Assembly: GCF_020687695.1 (NCBI RefSeq)
Contig: NZ_JAJEWL010000006.1
Location: 1-64,000, forward strand
Direction: 5' to 3'
Source: Pusillimonas sp. MFBS29
GTDB lineage: Bacteria > Pseudomonadota > Gammaproteobacteria > Burkholderiales > Burkholderiaceae_B
DNA: 64,000 nt
In this document: positions 17,124 to 25,778 of the stretch, in pieces
Numbering within the stretch: the stretch's first letter is position 1
Layout: each line of letters opens with the position of its first letter
Program-made: the position numbers and the translations under genes
Notes under the pieces: model-generated
What the model was told of the DNA's origin: nothing
The model's input: the letters and a program-made list of their open reading frames with translations, nothing else
Databases searched by the model: none

Positions 17124-18545
17124 ATGAGCGCCCCCAACCCAGCAGTTACTGATAACACAGTCTCGTTCCCGGATATCGAGATTTCCGAAGCCCTGATCAG
17201 GCGCTTCGATAGTTCCGGGCCACGCTATACATCCTATCCAACAGCCGATCGCTTCAATGCGGGGTTTGGCCAGGATGACTACGTTGGCTATTTGTCCGGC
17301 CGTGCCGGTGCCAGCAACAATCCCTTGCTCTCGGTCTATGTGCATTTGCCGTTTTGCGAATCGCTTTGCTACTTTTGCGCCTGTAACAAAATTATCACGC
17401 AAGATCACGAGCGCTCCGCCGAGTACCTGCGCTATCTCGATAAGGAAATGGCGCTTGTAGCCGGGCATCTTGGTCCGGATCGCAAGACCGGGCAGTTGCA
17501 CCTCGGTGGCGGAACCCCCACGTTTTTGAATTCTGCCGAACTCACGCATCTCATGGAAACGCTGCGGCAGCATTTCGAATTTACGCCGGATGCGGAACTG
17601 GGCGTGGAAATCGATCCGCGTACGGTCAACGACAAAACGCTTGCCATGCTGTCGGGGCTGGGTTTCAACCGCACCAGCTTTGGCGTGCAGGATTTTGATC
17701 CCGATGTACAGGCAGCGGTCAATCGCATCCAGCCGCTGCCCATGGTCGAAGCCGCTTTGAATGCCAGCCGCCAGGCCGGATTCGAATCGGTAAACATAGA
17801 TCTGATCTACGGCCTGCCCAAACAGACGCTGGCCAGTTTCGATCACACGCTGGATAAGGTCTTGCGTCTGTCGCCCGATCGCATTGCCCTGTATAACTAT
17901 GCGCATTTGCCGGCACGCTTCAAGGCACAGCGCCTGATCAAGGCCGCTGATCTGCCCTCAGCCGAAGAGCGATTGCAGATATTCCTGATGTCCATGCGGC
18001 GGCTGCTCGAGGCGGGTTATGTCTATATCGGGCTGGATCACTTCTCCAAGCCCGACGATGAACTGAACAAGGCACGGCTCGATAAAAGTCTGCATCGGAA
18101 CTTTCAGGGCTATACCACGCGCGCAGAGTACGACATGGTTGGCTTCGGCGTGTCGGCCATCGGCAAGGTGGGTCGATCTTACAGTGCCTCGGTGCGATCA
18201 TTGAAAGCCTATTATCAGCATCTCGACGAGGGTCGCCTGCCCATAGAGCGTGGCTACAACCTGACTGATGACGACGTCTTGCGTCGCGAAGTCATCATGA
18301 CCCTCATGTGCAGCATGCCGCTTGATTATCAGGCGATACAACAAAGGCACGGTATTGATTTTTCCAGCTATTTTGCAACCGAACTTCAGCGGCTTGACCC
18401 GTTCGAGCAGGCGGGCATGCTGGTACGCAGTGAAAATGATCTGAGTATTACGCCCAAGGGTCGCCTGTTTGTGCGTGCCATAGGCATGGTGTTTGACAAG
18501 TTTCTGGGCCGGCCAACTGTGTCGACGTACTCCAAGCTGATCTAG
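17124..18545 (+). CDS. hemN: Oxygen-independent coproporphyrinogen III oxidase
   Basis: The 473-residue radical-SAM enzyme converts coproporphyrinogen III to protoporphyrinogen IX without oxygen. It has the N-terminal RYTSYPTADRF motif typical of true HemN and the [4Fe-4S] motif CxxxCxxC at C78, C82 and C85 in CESLCYFCACN, followed by HLGGGTPTFL (SAM binding). The C-terminal HemN domain includes the catalytic tyrosine region. These features separate it from the HemW-like chaperones. An FNR-type palindrome lies upstream. Confidence 0.95.
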   Translation: MSAPNPAVTDNTVSFPDIEISEALIRRFDSSGPRYTSYPTADRFNAGFGQDDYVGYLSGRAGASNNPLLSVYVHLPFCESLCYFCACNKIITQDHERSAEYLRYLDKEMALVAGHLGPDRKTGQLHLGGGTPTFLNSAELTHLMETLRQHFEFTPDAELGVEIDPRTVNDKTLAMLSGLGFNRTSFGVQDFDPDVQAAVNRIQPLPMVEAALNASRQAGFESVNIDLIYGLPKQTLASFDHTLDKVLRLSPDRIALYNYAHLPARFKAQRLIKAADLPSAEERLQIFLMSMRRLLEAGYVYIGLDHFSKPDDELNKARLDKSLHRNFQGYTTRAEYDMVGFGVSAIGKVGRSYSASVRSLKAYYQHLDEGRLPIERGYNLTDDDVLRREVIMTLMCSMPLDYQAIQQRHGIDFSSYFATELQRLDPFEQAGMLVRSENDLSITPKGRLFVRAIGMVFDKFLGRPTVSTYSKLI

Positions 18546-18546
18546 G

Positions 18547-18933
18547 TCAGTCAGGTGTGCCTTCCAGTTCCTGTGGTGTCAGGGTCTTCATCCTGAGCAG
18601 GTAAATGGTTACGCCTATACCCGGGACAAGCAGCAGCACCCTGACCCAGGGTAGGGGTACGTACCAGGCCGAGAAAGCCAGCGACGCCCACATCATGGTC
18701 AGGGCGATGACCTTGCTGCGCATGGGAATGCCACGGCCTGCCTGGATGTTGCGCAGGTATGGCCCCAGTATCCGGTTGCCCATTAGCCAGCGGTGGGCCC
18801 GTGTCGAACCGCGCAGGTAGCAGGCCGAGGCTAGGAGCAGAAAGGGGGTAGTCGGGAGCAGGGGCAGGAATATGCCCAGCAAAGCCAGAAACAGGGCCAG
18901 CGTACCGACAACATTGAACAGAATTTTGATCAC
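18547..18933 (-). CDS. DUF454 (YbaN-like) small inner-membrane protein
   Basis: Starting at GTG 18933, the 128-residue protein begins MIKILFNVVGTLALFLALLG and contains the DUF454 core LPLLPTTPFLLLASACYLRGS. Two to four membrane helices and the KVIALTMMW segment follow. The frame stays open to 19086, but that would overlap the divergent regulator by 100 bases, so the shorter start is preferred. The function of DUF454 proteins is unknown; they often lie near hemN/fnr-type genes. It converges with hemN, with one base between the stop codons. Confidence 0.75.
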   Translation of the reverse strand: MIKILFNVVGTLALFLALLGIFLPLLPTTPFLLLASACYLRGSTRAHRWLMGNRILGPYLRNIQAGRGIPMRSKVIALTMMWASLAFSAWYVPLPWVRVLLLVPGIGVTIYLLRMKTLTPQELEGTPD

Positions 18934-18985
18934 AAGCTTCTTGGTTTGAAGGACAGCAGGTACATCGTTACAGGATTCTAGCAAT

Positions 18986-19669
18986 ATGGCAACAAACAAA
19001 ACACGCATACAGGATTTTCTGGCGAAACTGCCGTTATTCAATGAGTTGTCGGAGCGGGAGCTCGATACCATTGCGGCCGGCACCACCGAGGTGCAGGTTC
19101 AGCGCGGCGAGATGCTTTTTCATCGTGGTGATCCCTGCGTGGGGTTTCACACCGTGGTGTACGGGCAAATCAAGCTCATGTTCGTCTCGCCCATGGGGGG
19201 TGAAAAAGTCGTACGGCTGATAGGGCCCGGTGACTGCTTTGGCGAAGCGCTGATGTTTCTGGACAAGGCTTACATCGTGTCTGCCCAGGCGCTGGCCGAC
19301 ACGATGCTGCTGCATGTGTCCAAAAACGTGTTGTTTGCCGAGATCGACAGTCAGCCCGGATTTGCACGCAAGATGCTGGGTGGACTAAGCCAACGCCTGC
19401 ACAGTCTGATGGGCGATGTCGAGGCTTACTCGCTAAGGTCGGGCACACAGCGGGTCATAGGCTACCTGCTGAAAGACGGCGGTACCCACCAGGACGGCCG
19501 CCAGTTCAGGCTGGAAACCAGCAAGACCGTTATTGCGTCGCGTCTGAACCTGACACCCGAACACTTTTCCCGCATATTGCATGACCTGGGAGCCAATGGG
19601 CTGATCAAGGTCAAGGGTCGTGAAATCACGATTATGGATGCTGCCAAGCTCAGCGCTTATCAGGGGTAA
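18986..19669 (+). CDS. CRP/FNR-family transcriptional regulator, Dnr/NnrR-like
   Basis: The 227-residue protein has a cyclic-nucleotide-binding-like effector domain (about 15-130), a dimer helix, and a C-terminal HTH (about 165-215). The recognition helix NLTPEHFSRIL carries the E..SR pattern that reads TTGAT half-sites. Only two cysteines are present (in GDPCVGF and GDCFGE) and the N-terminal cluster needed for a [4Fe-4S] FNR is absent. A Dnr-type nitric-oxide or haem sensor is therefore more likely than a true Fnr. Its 3' end overlaps the convergent NnrS-like gene by 20 bases. Likely targets are the TTGAY-type sites found here. Confidence 0.82.
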   Translation: MATNKTRIQDFLAKLPLFNELSERELDTIAAGTTEVQVQRGEMLFHRGDPCVGFHTVVYGQIKLMFVSPMGGEKVVRLIGPGDCFGEALMFLDKAYIVSAQALADTMLLHVSKNVLFAEIDSQPGFARKMLGGLSQRLHSLMGDVEAYSLRSGTQRVIGYLLKDGGTHQDGRQFRLETSKTVIASRLNLTPEHFSRILHDLGANGLIKVKGREITIMDAAKLSAYQG

Positions 19670-20990
19670 GCTGCCAGGGTGGCGTAGCCGTCTTCAGTGC
19701 CTGGGCTATTTCCTGCCTGGCCCGTACGAACAGCCTTAGCGCAAGCATAATGTTCCATCCCAGCCAGAGCACGGACACTGCCAGCGCGAGTGCGGCTGCA
19801 TGGGTGAACATCATGGGTTTGAGGCTGGCTGCGACGAGCAGCAGCAGGGCCGCCAGATGCGGCCAGAATTGTCGGGCAGCGATCTCGTCGGGAATGATTT
19901 GTTTGACTTTGGGTACAACCCTGAGAGCAATGGTCAGATCTTTCTGCAGGTGATACCAAAGCAGGAACGGAATGATCTTGTAGAGCATGCCGTTGATGGC
20001 AGACCAGGCAAATCCAACCAGAAACAGCACGCCCAGCGTTACGGTGAAGTCGCCGGTGCCGGAAATCTGCAACAACCAGACGGGTGCACAGCCAGCAAGG
20101 CTGATCATGGCTGTGCGCCAGAACAGGGTGGTGGTGTCAGGTTCCGGGCGTTTGCGCGTCCAGAGCAGCTGAAAGGTGATGGCGGCGAATATCAGGCAGC
20201 CACCAAGCAGCAACAAGGCAATCGCACGGCCGATTTCCCATTGTATGGAGCTGGCCAGGTAGTGATTGGCTGTGAACGCCACCAGCAATACGAATAAAGC
20301 AGGAGCCAGCCAGCGGGTGACAACCTTAGGGTAGAGTTCCGTAACCTGAAAAATGGGAATTACCTGATACGCCATGCCTATGATGAGCAGGCCGACCCAT
20401 CCCAGCAAACCCCATGCAGCATGTACGTCGGTCAGGGGTCTGGATAGCGGCAACCAGCCCGCCCAACCCGCCGCCAGAACGACGCCTATTGTTGCCGTAA
20501 CAGCTAGGGCCAGGATGGCGAAGCGAGTGGCGGACAGGATTTCGATAGACCCTTTCGTAGCTTGCTTGCGGTAGAGCCACAAGCCGCCCGCGCAGGCCAG
20601 CGCCAGCCATAGCAGGGCGCCGCCCAGTAAACCGCCGGCTAATGGAAATAGCCCGGTCCGTCCGGAAAGAAAACCGGCAGCCAGCACCAGGGTGCCCGAG
20701 CTGAGCAGCCCGTGTACGGCCGTCGAGGTCATGCGCGGTGAGTAAACATTGATGCCGGTGGCGACGGGCAATATTTGCATCATGGCGCCGGCCATTGCAC
20801 TGGCCAGTGCGCCCAGGGTGAGCAGGTGAGTGATTGCCAGGGTGGGGGCAGTCCAGCGCGAGACCATGGCTGTGGGGCCTTCCCACAACAGCAGCAGGGC
20901 GGCCAGCAGGACAAATACAGGCGCGCTGAGCAGCAGTCGCAGGGGTACGCCGATATCGGGCGAGCTATTGAGCGATAGGGCGCGTTGCAT
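19650..20990 (-). CDS. NnrS-like / haem-copper-oxidase-like polytopic membrane protein
   Basis: The 446-residue protein is almost entirely hydrophobic, with about 12 predicted helices. Conserved-looking histidines lie in or at helix ends: ITHLLTLGALASAMAGAMMQ, TAVHGLLSSG, DVHAAWGLLGWVGLLI and LLWYHLQKD. The pattern resembles NnrS or cytochrome-oxidase subunit I-like proteins that bind haem. NnrS proteins protect against nitrosative stress and are controlled by Dnr/NnrR regulators, which fits the neighbour at 18986. The family assignment is by inspection only. It is probably translated with the DUF2249 gene, whose stop overlaps its start codon. Confidence 0.6.
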   Translation of the reverse strand: MQRALSLNSSPDIGVPLRLLLSAPVFVLLAALLLLWEGPTAMVSRWTAPTLAITHLLTLGALASAMAGAMMQILPVATGINVYSPRMTSTAVHGLLSSGTLVLAAGFLSGRTGLFPLAGGLLGGALLWLALACAGGLWLYRKQATKGSIEILSATRFAILALAVTATIGVVLAAGWAGWLPLSRPLTDVHAAWGLLGWVGLLIIGMAYQVIPIFQVTELYPKVVTRWLAPALFVLLVAFTANHYLASSIQWEIGRAIALLLLGGCLIFAAITFQLLWTRKRPEPDTTTLFWRTAMISLAGCAPVWLLQISGTGDFTVTLGVLFLVGFAWSAINGMLYKIIPFLLWYHLQKDLTIALRVVPKVKQIIPDEIAARQFWPHLAALLLLVAASLKPMMFTHAAALALAVSVLWLGWNIMLALRLFVRARQEIAQALKTATPPWQLTPDKR

Positions 20991-21235
20991 CAGTCTTTGT
21001 GCCAGATGAGAATTTCGTAGCGGTAATCGGCCAGGGTATCTACCTGATACCGGAAGTTGTTCTTGTCGAGAATGCCATACAGCGGGTGCGGCTGACGATC
21101 TATGAGCATGCGTATGCGCTGGCCGGGTACGAGCACGGCCAGCATATCGAGCACACGTTCCAGCGGCTCGGGTGGCTCAAGGCCACGTACGTCCAGAAGC
21201 AGGTCTTCGTCAGTTTTCTTCATGTGTTTAACCAT
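20990..21235 (-). CDS. DUF2249 domain protein
   Basis: The protein has 81 residues, or 77 if ATG 21223 is used; neither start has a clear ribosome-binding site. LLLDVRGLEPPEPLERVLDML, followed by PGQRIRMLIDRQPHPLYGIL and the ending YRYEILIWHKD, is the typical DUF2249 fold, a small SirA/TusA-like domain. DUF2249 proteins commonly sit in denitrification or nitric-oxide-related loci. Its TGA overlaps the ATG of the downstream NnrS-like gene by one base, so the two form an operon. Confidence 0.85.
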   Translation of the reverse strand: MVKHMKKTDEDLLLDVRGLEPPEPLERVLDMLAVLVPGQRIRMLIDRQPHPLYGILDKNNFRYQVDTLADYRYEILIWHKD

Positions 21236-21312
21236 ACACGAGACAAGTGTTTTCGGCGTTCAAGCCCATATTGTGCACAAGGCAATAGTAGCTTCAGCTA
21301 TCCGTCATAAAG

Positions 21313-21326
21313 TTGATATTTATTAA
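21313..21326 (+). promoter_or_regulatory. Candidate FNR/DNR-type site upstream of the flavoprotein-ubiUV genes
   Basis: TTGATATTTATTAA matches TTGAT-N4-ATCAA at nine of ten defined bases. It lies about 70 bases before the GTG start of the flavoprotein gene, in the divergent gap shared with the DUF2249/NnrS-like operon. It is a plausible low-oxygen control point for ubiU/ubiV expression, but not proven. Confidence 0.5.
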
Positions 21327-21397
21327 GGAATGTCTTGTCTTATGCCTGCATAGTGATGGCTGCGTTTAAAAGCGAACATTTCGCAAGGATAAATCAA

Positions 21398-22603
21398 GTG
21401 TTGCAAACCGTTTTAGAACGACTCAAATTGAAAGGCAAGTCGCTGCTACCCATCGTTCAGGGCGGCATGGGCGTGGGTGTTTCCGCTCATCGGCTGGCCG
21501 GAACAGTCGCATCATATGGTGCCATGGGCACGATATCCAGCGTCGACTTGCGTCGTCACCACCCCGACCTCATGCTGCAAACCGGTCGTTCACGCGACAA
21601 GGCCCTCATCGATTCCGCCAACCTGGTCGCCCTCGATCGCGAAATTCAGTCGGCAAAAGCACTGTCCAAAGGCAATGGGCTTATCGCCGTGAATGTCATG
21701 CGTGCCGTGTCCGAGTATGCTTCCTACGTGCGTCAGGCCTGCGAAAGCGGGGCCGACGTCGTCGTGGTCGGTGCTGGCTTGCCACTGGATCTTCCCGAAC
21801 TCACCGAAGGCCACAAAACGGGCATTGTTCCCATTTTGTCCGATGTGCGCGGCATTGGTCTCATTCTGAAAAAATGGATGCGCAAGAATCGCCTTCCCGA
21901 TGCCATCGTCATCGAGAATCCAAAGTTCGCCGCCGGCCATTTGGGCGCACCCACGGCCGAAGCGCTCAACAATCCGAACTTTGCTTTTAACAATGTGCTG
22001 GAAGGCACCCTGCAGCTTTTCAAAGACATGGGCCTTGAAAAGGAAAACATTCCTCTTATCACTGCCGGTGGCATACACAGCCACGAACAGGTTCTGCAGC
22101 TCATGGGCATGGGTGCCAACGCAGTCCAGCTGGGTTCGGCTTTTGCAGTCACCGAAGAAGGTGATGCACATCCCAACTTCAAAAAGGTGCTGGTCGAAGC
22201 CAAACCCGAAGACATTGTTACCTTCATGAGCGTCGCCGGATTGCCGGCCCGTGCAGTGCGCACGCCCTGGTTGGCCAATTACCTTGAAAAAGAAGAAAAG
22301 CTGCAGCGTATTGCCAAGAAACGGCCTTGCACCGTGGGCTTCGATTGCCTGGCTTCCTGCGGTTTGCGCGATGGCATCAGCAAACACGGCCAGTTTTGTA
22401 TAGATACCCAGCTGGCGTTTGCTTTGGCGGGTGATATCCGGCGTGGCCTGTTCTTCCGGGGTTCCGAAAAGCTGCCGTTCGGCGATGCAATCCGCTCGGT
22501 TCGTGAGCTTATCGAACTTCTGATCAATGGCGTCAAACCCACCATAGAAGCTGTTCGTGCCCCTACCGTTCGCGCGGCCGACGAGGCCTTGGCGCTCGCT
22601 TAA
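21398..22603 (+). CDS. Nitronate monooxygenase-like flavoprotein with extra C-terminal cysteine motif
   Basis: The chosen GTG start at 21398 has AAGGAT eight bases upstream and gives 401 residues. Upstream in-frame starts (TTG 21335, ATG 21356) lack such a site. The TIM-barrel NPD/NMO fold is indicated by LLPIVQGGMGVGVSAHRLAG, VVVVGAGLPLDLPEL, PLITAGGIHSHEQVLQLMGM and GANAVQLGSAF (FMN phosphate site). Unlike most relatives, residues near 305-330 contain CX5CX3CX12C (RPCTVGFDCLASCGLRDG to GQFC), which could bind an iron-sulfur cluster. It is 27 bases before ubiU on the same strand. The substrate is unknown. Confidence 0.8.
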   Translation: MLQTVLERLKLKGKSLLPIVQGGMGVGVSAHRLAGTVASYGAMGTISSVDLRRHHPDLMLQTGRSRDKALIDSANLVALDREIQSAKALSKGNGLIAVNVMRAVSEYASYVRQACESGADVVVVGAGLPLDLPELTEGHKTGIVPILSDVRGIGLILKKWMRKNRLPDAIVIENPKFAAGHLGAPTAEALNNPNFAFNNVLEGTLQLFKDMGLEKENIPLITAGGIHSHEQVLQLMGMGANAVQLGSAFAVTEEGDAHPNFKKVLVEAKPEDIVTFMSVAGLPARAVRTPWLANYLEKEEKLQRIAKKRPCTVGFDCLASCGLRDGISKHGQFCIDTQLAFALAGDIRRGLFFRGSEKLPFGDAIRSVRELIELLINGVKPTIEAVRAPTVRAADEALALA

Positions 22604-22630
22604 CGCAGATACACTTTTTTCTTATCTGAA

Positions 22631-23680
22631 ATGACTAACGCAACTGCTGTAATGCAGGCTGCGGCGGGGGCTGCTGCGCCCGCCGTTGAGCTTGTCTGTC
22701 CCGCGGGCAGCCTGCCCGCCCTGAAGGCCGCCGTCGATAACGGGGCCGATTGTGTTTATCTGGGCTTTCGCGATGCGACCAACGCGCGCAATTTCGCCGG
22801 CCTGAATTTTGATGAAAACGCCATTAACGAAGGCATACGCTATGCGCACGCAAACGGGCGCAAGGTATTCCTGGCATTGAATACCTATTCCCAGCCCGCA
22901 GGCTGGCAGGCCTGGCGTCAGGCCGTAGACCGTGCCGCCCAAGCTGGTGTCGATGCCATGATCGTGGCAGATCCGGGCCTCATGATGTATGCGCATCAGC
23001 GATATCCGCAATTGCGCCTGCACTTGTCCGTACAGGGTTCGGCCACCAATTACGAAGCCATCAATTTCTATCGCAAGCATTTTGGTGTGGTCCGGGCCGT
23101 TTTGCCCCGTGTGCTGTCGCTGGCCCAGGTCGAGCAGGTTACCGAAAACACCGAAGTCGAAATCGAAGTCTTTGGCTTTGGCAGTCTGTGTGTAATGGTA
23201 GAAGGCCGTTGTGCGCTGTCGTCCTATGTCACGGGCGAATCGCCCAACACCCATGGTGTGTGCTCGCCGGCCAAATCAGTGCGTTGGCAGCAAACCGACA
23301 AGGGCCTTGAGTCACGGCTGAATGGCGTACTGATAGACCGCTATGCCGATGGCGAGAATGCCGGCTATCCCACACTGTGCAAGGGCCGGTTCGATGTGAA
23401 TAACGAAAACTACTACGCCCTCGAAGAACCTACCAGTCTTAATACCCTGGAATTGCTCCCCAAGCTCATGCAAATGGGTGTGCGTGCGATCAAGATAGAA
23501 GGCCGTCAGCGCAGCCCGGCATACGTGGCCCAGGTCACGCGTGTGTGGCGTGACGCCATTGATCAATGCTTGGCCAGCCAGCAGCGTTACTCCGTCAAAC
23601 CACTCTGGATGACTGAGCTGAATAAGGTCGCCGAAGGGCAGCAGCACACACTGGGTGCGTATCACCGCCCCTGGAAATGA
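22631..23680 (+). CDS. ubiU: O2-independent ubiquinone hydroxylation protein UbiU (peptidase U32 family)
   Basis: The 349-residue protein matches the U32-family protein YhbU/UbiU. C187, C194, C211 and C250 (in GSLCVMVEGRC, HGVCSPA and PTLCKGR) correspond to the four ligands of the [4Fe-4S] cluster known in E. coli UbiU. With UbiV and UbiT it allows ubiquinone ring hydroxylation without oxygen. The first 18 residues are an alanine-rich extension. ubiV follows after 55 bases. Confidence 0.93.
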   Translation: MTNATAVMQAAAGAAAPAVELVCPAGSLPALKAAVDNGADCVYLGFRDATNARNFAGLNFDENAINEGIRYAHANGRKVFLALNTYSQPAGWQAWRQAVDRAAQAGVDAMIVADPGLMMYAHQRYPQLRLHLSVQGSATNYEAINFYRKHFGVVRAVLPRVLSLAQVEQVTENTEVEIEVFGFGSLCVMVEGRCALSSYVTGESPNTHGVCSPAKSVRWQQTDKGLESRLNGVLIDRYADGENAGYPTLCKGRFDVNNENYYALEEPTSLNTLELLPKLMQMGVRAIKIEGRQRSPAYVAQVTRVWRDAIDQCLASQQRYSVKPLWMTELNKVAEGQQHTLGAYHRPWK

Positions 23681-23735
23681 ATTGAGTTGAACCGGCCGAC
23701 TGTCTGGCTTCGCCGCATCGGGAAAAGGAAGTAAC

Positions 23736-24623
23736 GTGAAAATCGCATTGGGACCCGTTCAATACTACTGGTCGCGCATCACCATGATGCAGTTTTATGA
23801 GTCGGTGACCGACACTCCGGTCGACATCGTCTATTTGGGGGAAACCGTTTGTTCGCGACGCCATGAGCTGCGTCTGCCCGACTGGCTCGAGATCGCACAC
23901 ATGCTGGCCGATGCCGGCAAAGATGTTGTGCTGTCCACGCAGGTGCTGCTGGAATCCGGGCAAGATCTCACCACCATGCGCAAGATTGCCGCAAACGATG
24001 GCTTTCTGGTCGAGGCCAACGATATGGGAGCCGTGCATTGCCTTGATGGCAAGCCCTTTGTGGCCGGCCCCTACCTGAACGTATACAGCAGCCCTACGCT
24101 TGAATTGCTTGCCGGCCAGGGTGCGCAGCGCTGGGTGATGCCGCTGGAAATGGGTCGTGAGGGTCTGGCGCAACTGCAGGCAGAGCGGCCGCAGAACATG
24201 CAGACTGAAGTGTTCGCCTACGGCCGCATGCCATTGGCTTTTTCAGCGCGTTGCTTTACAGCCCGCCATCGGAACATACCCAAAGACAATTGTCAGTATG
24301 TGTGTATGGACCACCCCGATGGCCTGCTGCTCGAGACACGCGAAGGGCAGCCCTTTCTTGTTTTGAATGGAATTCAGACCCAGTCGGCGTTGGTCTACAA
24401 CCTGATTAACGAAACGCAGGCTATGCGTGATTTGGGTGTAGACGTATTGCGCATCAGCCCGCAGTCGCAGCATACAGGCGATATCGTGCAACTATTCCGC
24501 CAGGTGCTTGATCAGCAGCTCGACAGCAATGCCGCGTTCGAGCAAATGCTGCCCTTGATGCCTGCCGATCCCTGTAACGGCTATTGGTATGGCCGTCCCG
24601 GCCTGGAGCAGATGGTCGCCTGA
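23736..24623 (+). CDS. ubiV: O2-independent ubiquinone hydroxylation protein UbiV (peptidase U32 family)
   Basis: The 295-residue protein is the UbiV/YhbV partner. C39 (GETVCSRR), C173, C186 and C190 (ARCFTARHRN and DNCQYVC) match the CX12CX3C plus N-terminal cysteine pattern of the [4Fe-4S] site. GPVQYYWSR at the N-terminus is typical of the family. UbiU and UbiV form a heterodimer acting in anaerobic ubiquinone biosynthesis. It is followed 14 bases later by a haemolysin-III gene. Confidence 0.93.
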   Translation: MKIALGPVQYYWSRITMMQFYESVTDTPVDIVYLGETVCSRRHELRLPDWLEIAHMLADAGKDVVLSTQVLLESGQDLTTMRKIAANDGFLVEANDMGAVHCLDGKPFVAGPYLNVYSSPTLELLAGQGAQRWVMPLEMGREGLAQLQAERPQNMQTEVFAYGRMPLAFSARCFTARHRNIPKDNCQYVCMDHPDGLLLETREGQPFLVLNGIQTQSALVYNLINETQAMRDLGVDVLRISPQSQHTGDIVQLFRQVLDQQLDSNAAFEQMLPLMPADPCNGYWYGRPGLEQMVA

Positions 24624-24637
24624 ATAAGGGCTGTGCA

Positions 24638-25255
24638 ATGTATTACGGCGAACGATTCAACAGTATTTCCCACCTCACGGGTGCAGTGCTGGCCGCTATC
24701 GGCGCGACACTGTTGATCGTTTTCGCGGCTGGGCTTGGCGACCCCTGGAAAGTGGTCAGTTTTGGCATTTATGGCGCGATGCTGCTAAGCCTGTATCTGG
24801 CATCTACGCTCTATCACAGCCTGCGCGGGCGCGCCAAGCGTATCTGGTGCAAGTTCGATCACTGCGCCATTTACTTACTCATCGCAGGCAGCTATACGCC
24901 TTTCGCGCTGGTAAGTTTGCGGGGTGCCTGGGGCTGGTCGTTGTTTGGCGTGGTCTGGGGTCTGGCCCTGTTCGGCATCATTCAGGAAATCTGGCTGGCC
25001 AAAGGCCAGCGCGTGTTGTCCCTGATCATCTATGTTGCCATGGGTTGGCTGGCGATCATCGCCGCCGTGCCTTTGATCAATGCCCTGAGCTGGGAAGGTT
25101 TCCGCTGGCTCTTGCTGGGCGGCATCATCTACACCGTCGGAATCGTTTTCTATGCCACCGACGAAAAATGGCGGTATGGCCATGGCGTCTGGCATCTGTT
25201 TGTCATGGGTGGCAGTGCTTGCCACTATTTCACTGTTGTGTTTTATGTGGCCTGA
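24638..25255 (+). CDS. Haemolysin III / PAQR-family membrane protein
   Basis: The ATG at 24638 gives 205 residues with seven predicted helices. The family motifs are present: ERFNSISHLTGAVLA at the N-terminus, LYLASTLYHS and KFDHCAIYLLIAGSYTPF in the middle, and GHGVWHLFVMGGSACHYF near the end. The conserved S, H, D, H and H residues form the putative zinc/hydrolase site of the PAQR/CREST superfamily. In bacteria (YqfA) the function is poorly known. It lies between ubiV and ubiT with gaps of 14 and 27 bases, so it is probably co-transcribed with them. Confidence 0.88.
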   Translation: MYYGERFNSISHLTGAVLAAIGATLLIVFAAGLGDPWKVVSFGIYGAMLLSLYLASTLYHSLRGRAKRIWCKFDHCAIYLLIAGSYTPFALVSLRGAWGWSLFGVVWGLALFGIIQEIWLAKGQRVLSLIIYVAMGWLAIIAAVPLINALSWEGFRWLLLGGIIYTVGIVFYATDEKWRYGHGVWHLFVMGGSACHYFTVVFYVA

Positions 25256-25282
25256 TTTCCGGGCCGCTTCAGGGAGTTTGTC

Positions 25283-25768
25283 GTGAGCTCAGGCCATCAT
25301 TCCGTTCCTGCCCCTTTGGGCAAGCTGCTGGCACGTTTGCCGGCCTATCCTGGCTCGGCCATTTTTGCTACCGGGCTGAATCTGATTCTGGCGCAGCATT
25401 TGCCAGCCGATACCCTGCACATGCTGCAAGGAAGAATACTCAGAATCCAGGCAACAGATGCCGGTATTGCTTTTGATTTCGTGTGGCGTAACGGGAAATT
25501 CGTGGCTGTGGCGCCGGGTGGCGATATTGCTCTGACCATTGCGGCCAGCCTGCATGATTTTTATCTGCTGACGCAGCGTAAGGAAGACCCGGACACTCTG
25601 TTCTTCAGCCGTCGGCTGTCAATGGAAGGCGACACTGAACTGGGCCTGCTGGTAAAGAATACGCTTGATGCGCTGGATATGTCGTTGTTCGCACCCGATC
25701 AGTTGCTGCCAGGCAGGCTGATCGGACGCTTGCTGCCAAGTCGCAGCTCAAGGTCTGGTGCCTTCTAG
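25283..25768 (+). CDS. ubiT: SCP2-domain ubiquinone biosynthesis accessory factor UbiT
   Basis: The GTG start at 25283 follows AGGGAG at the right distance. The 161-residue protein is an SCP2 lipid-binding domain with LNLILAQHLPADTLHMLQGR at the N-terminus and DPDTLFFSRRLSMEGDTELGLLVKNTLDALD, the UbiT/YhbT signature. UbiT binds isoprenoid-quinone precursors and is the anaerobic counterpart of UbiJ. It completes the UbiT-U-V set present in this locus. It converges with a DUF2249 gene that ends ten bases downstream. Confidence 0.92.
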   Translation: MSSGHHSVPAPLGKLLARLPAYPGSAIFATGLNLILAQHLPADTLHMLQGRILRIQATDAGIAFDFVWRNGKFVAVAPGGDIALTIAASLHDFYLLTQRKEDPDTLFFSRRLSMEGDTELGLLVKNTLDALDMSLFAPDQLLPGRLIGRLLPSRSSRSGAF

Positions 25769-25778
25769 CTGCGTTAAC

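Noticed and set aside
18986-19669. Naming the CRP/FNR regulator Fnr
   Set aside because: The N-terminal cysteine cluster required for the [4Fe-4S] switch is absent, so a Dnr-like label is safer.
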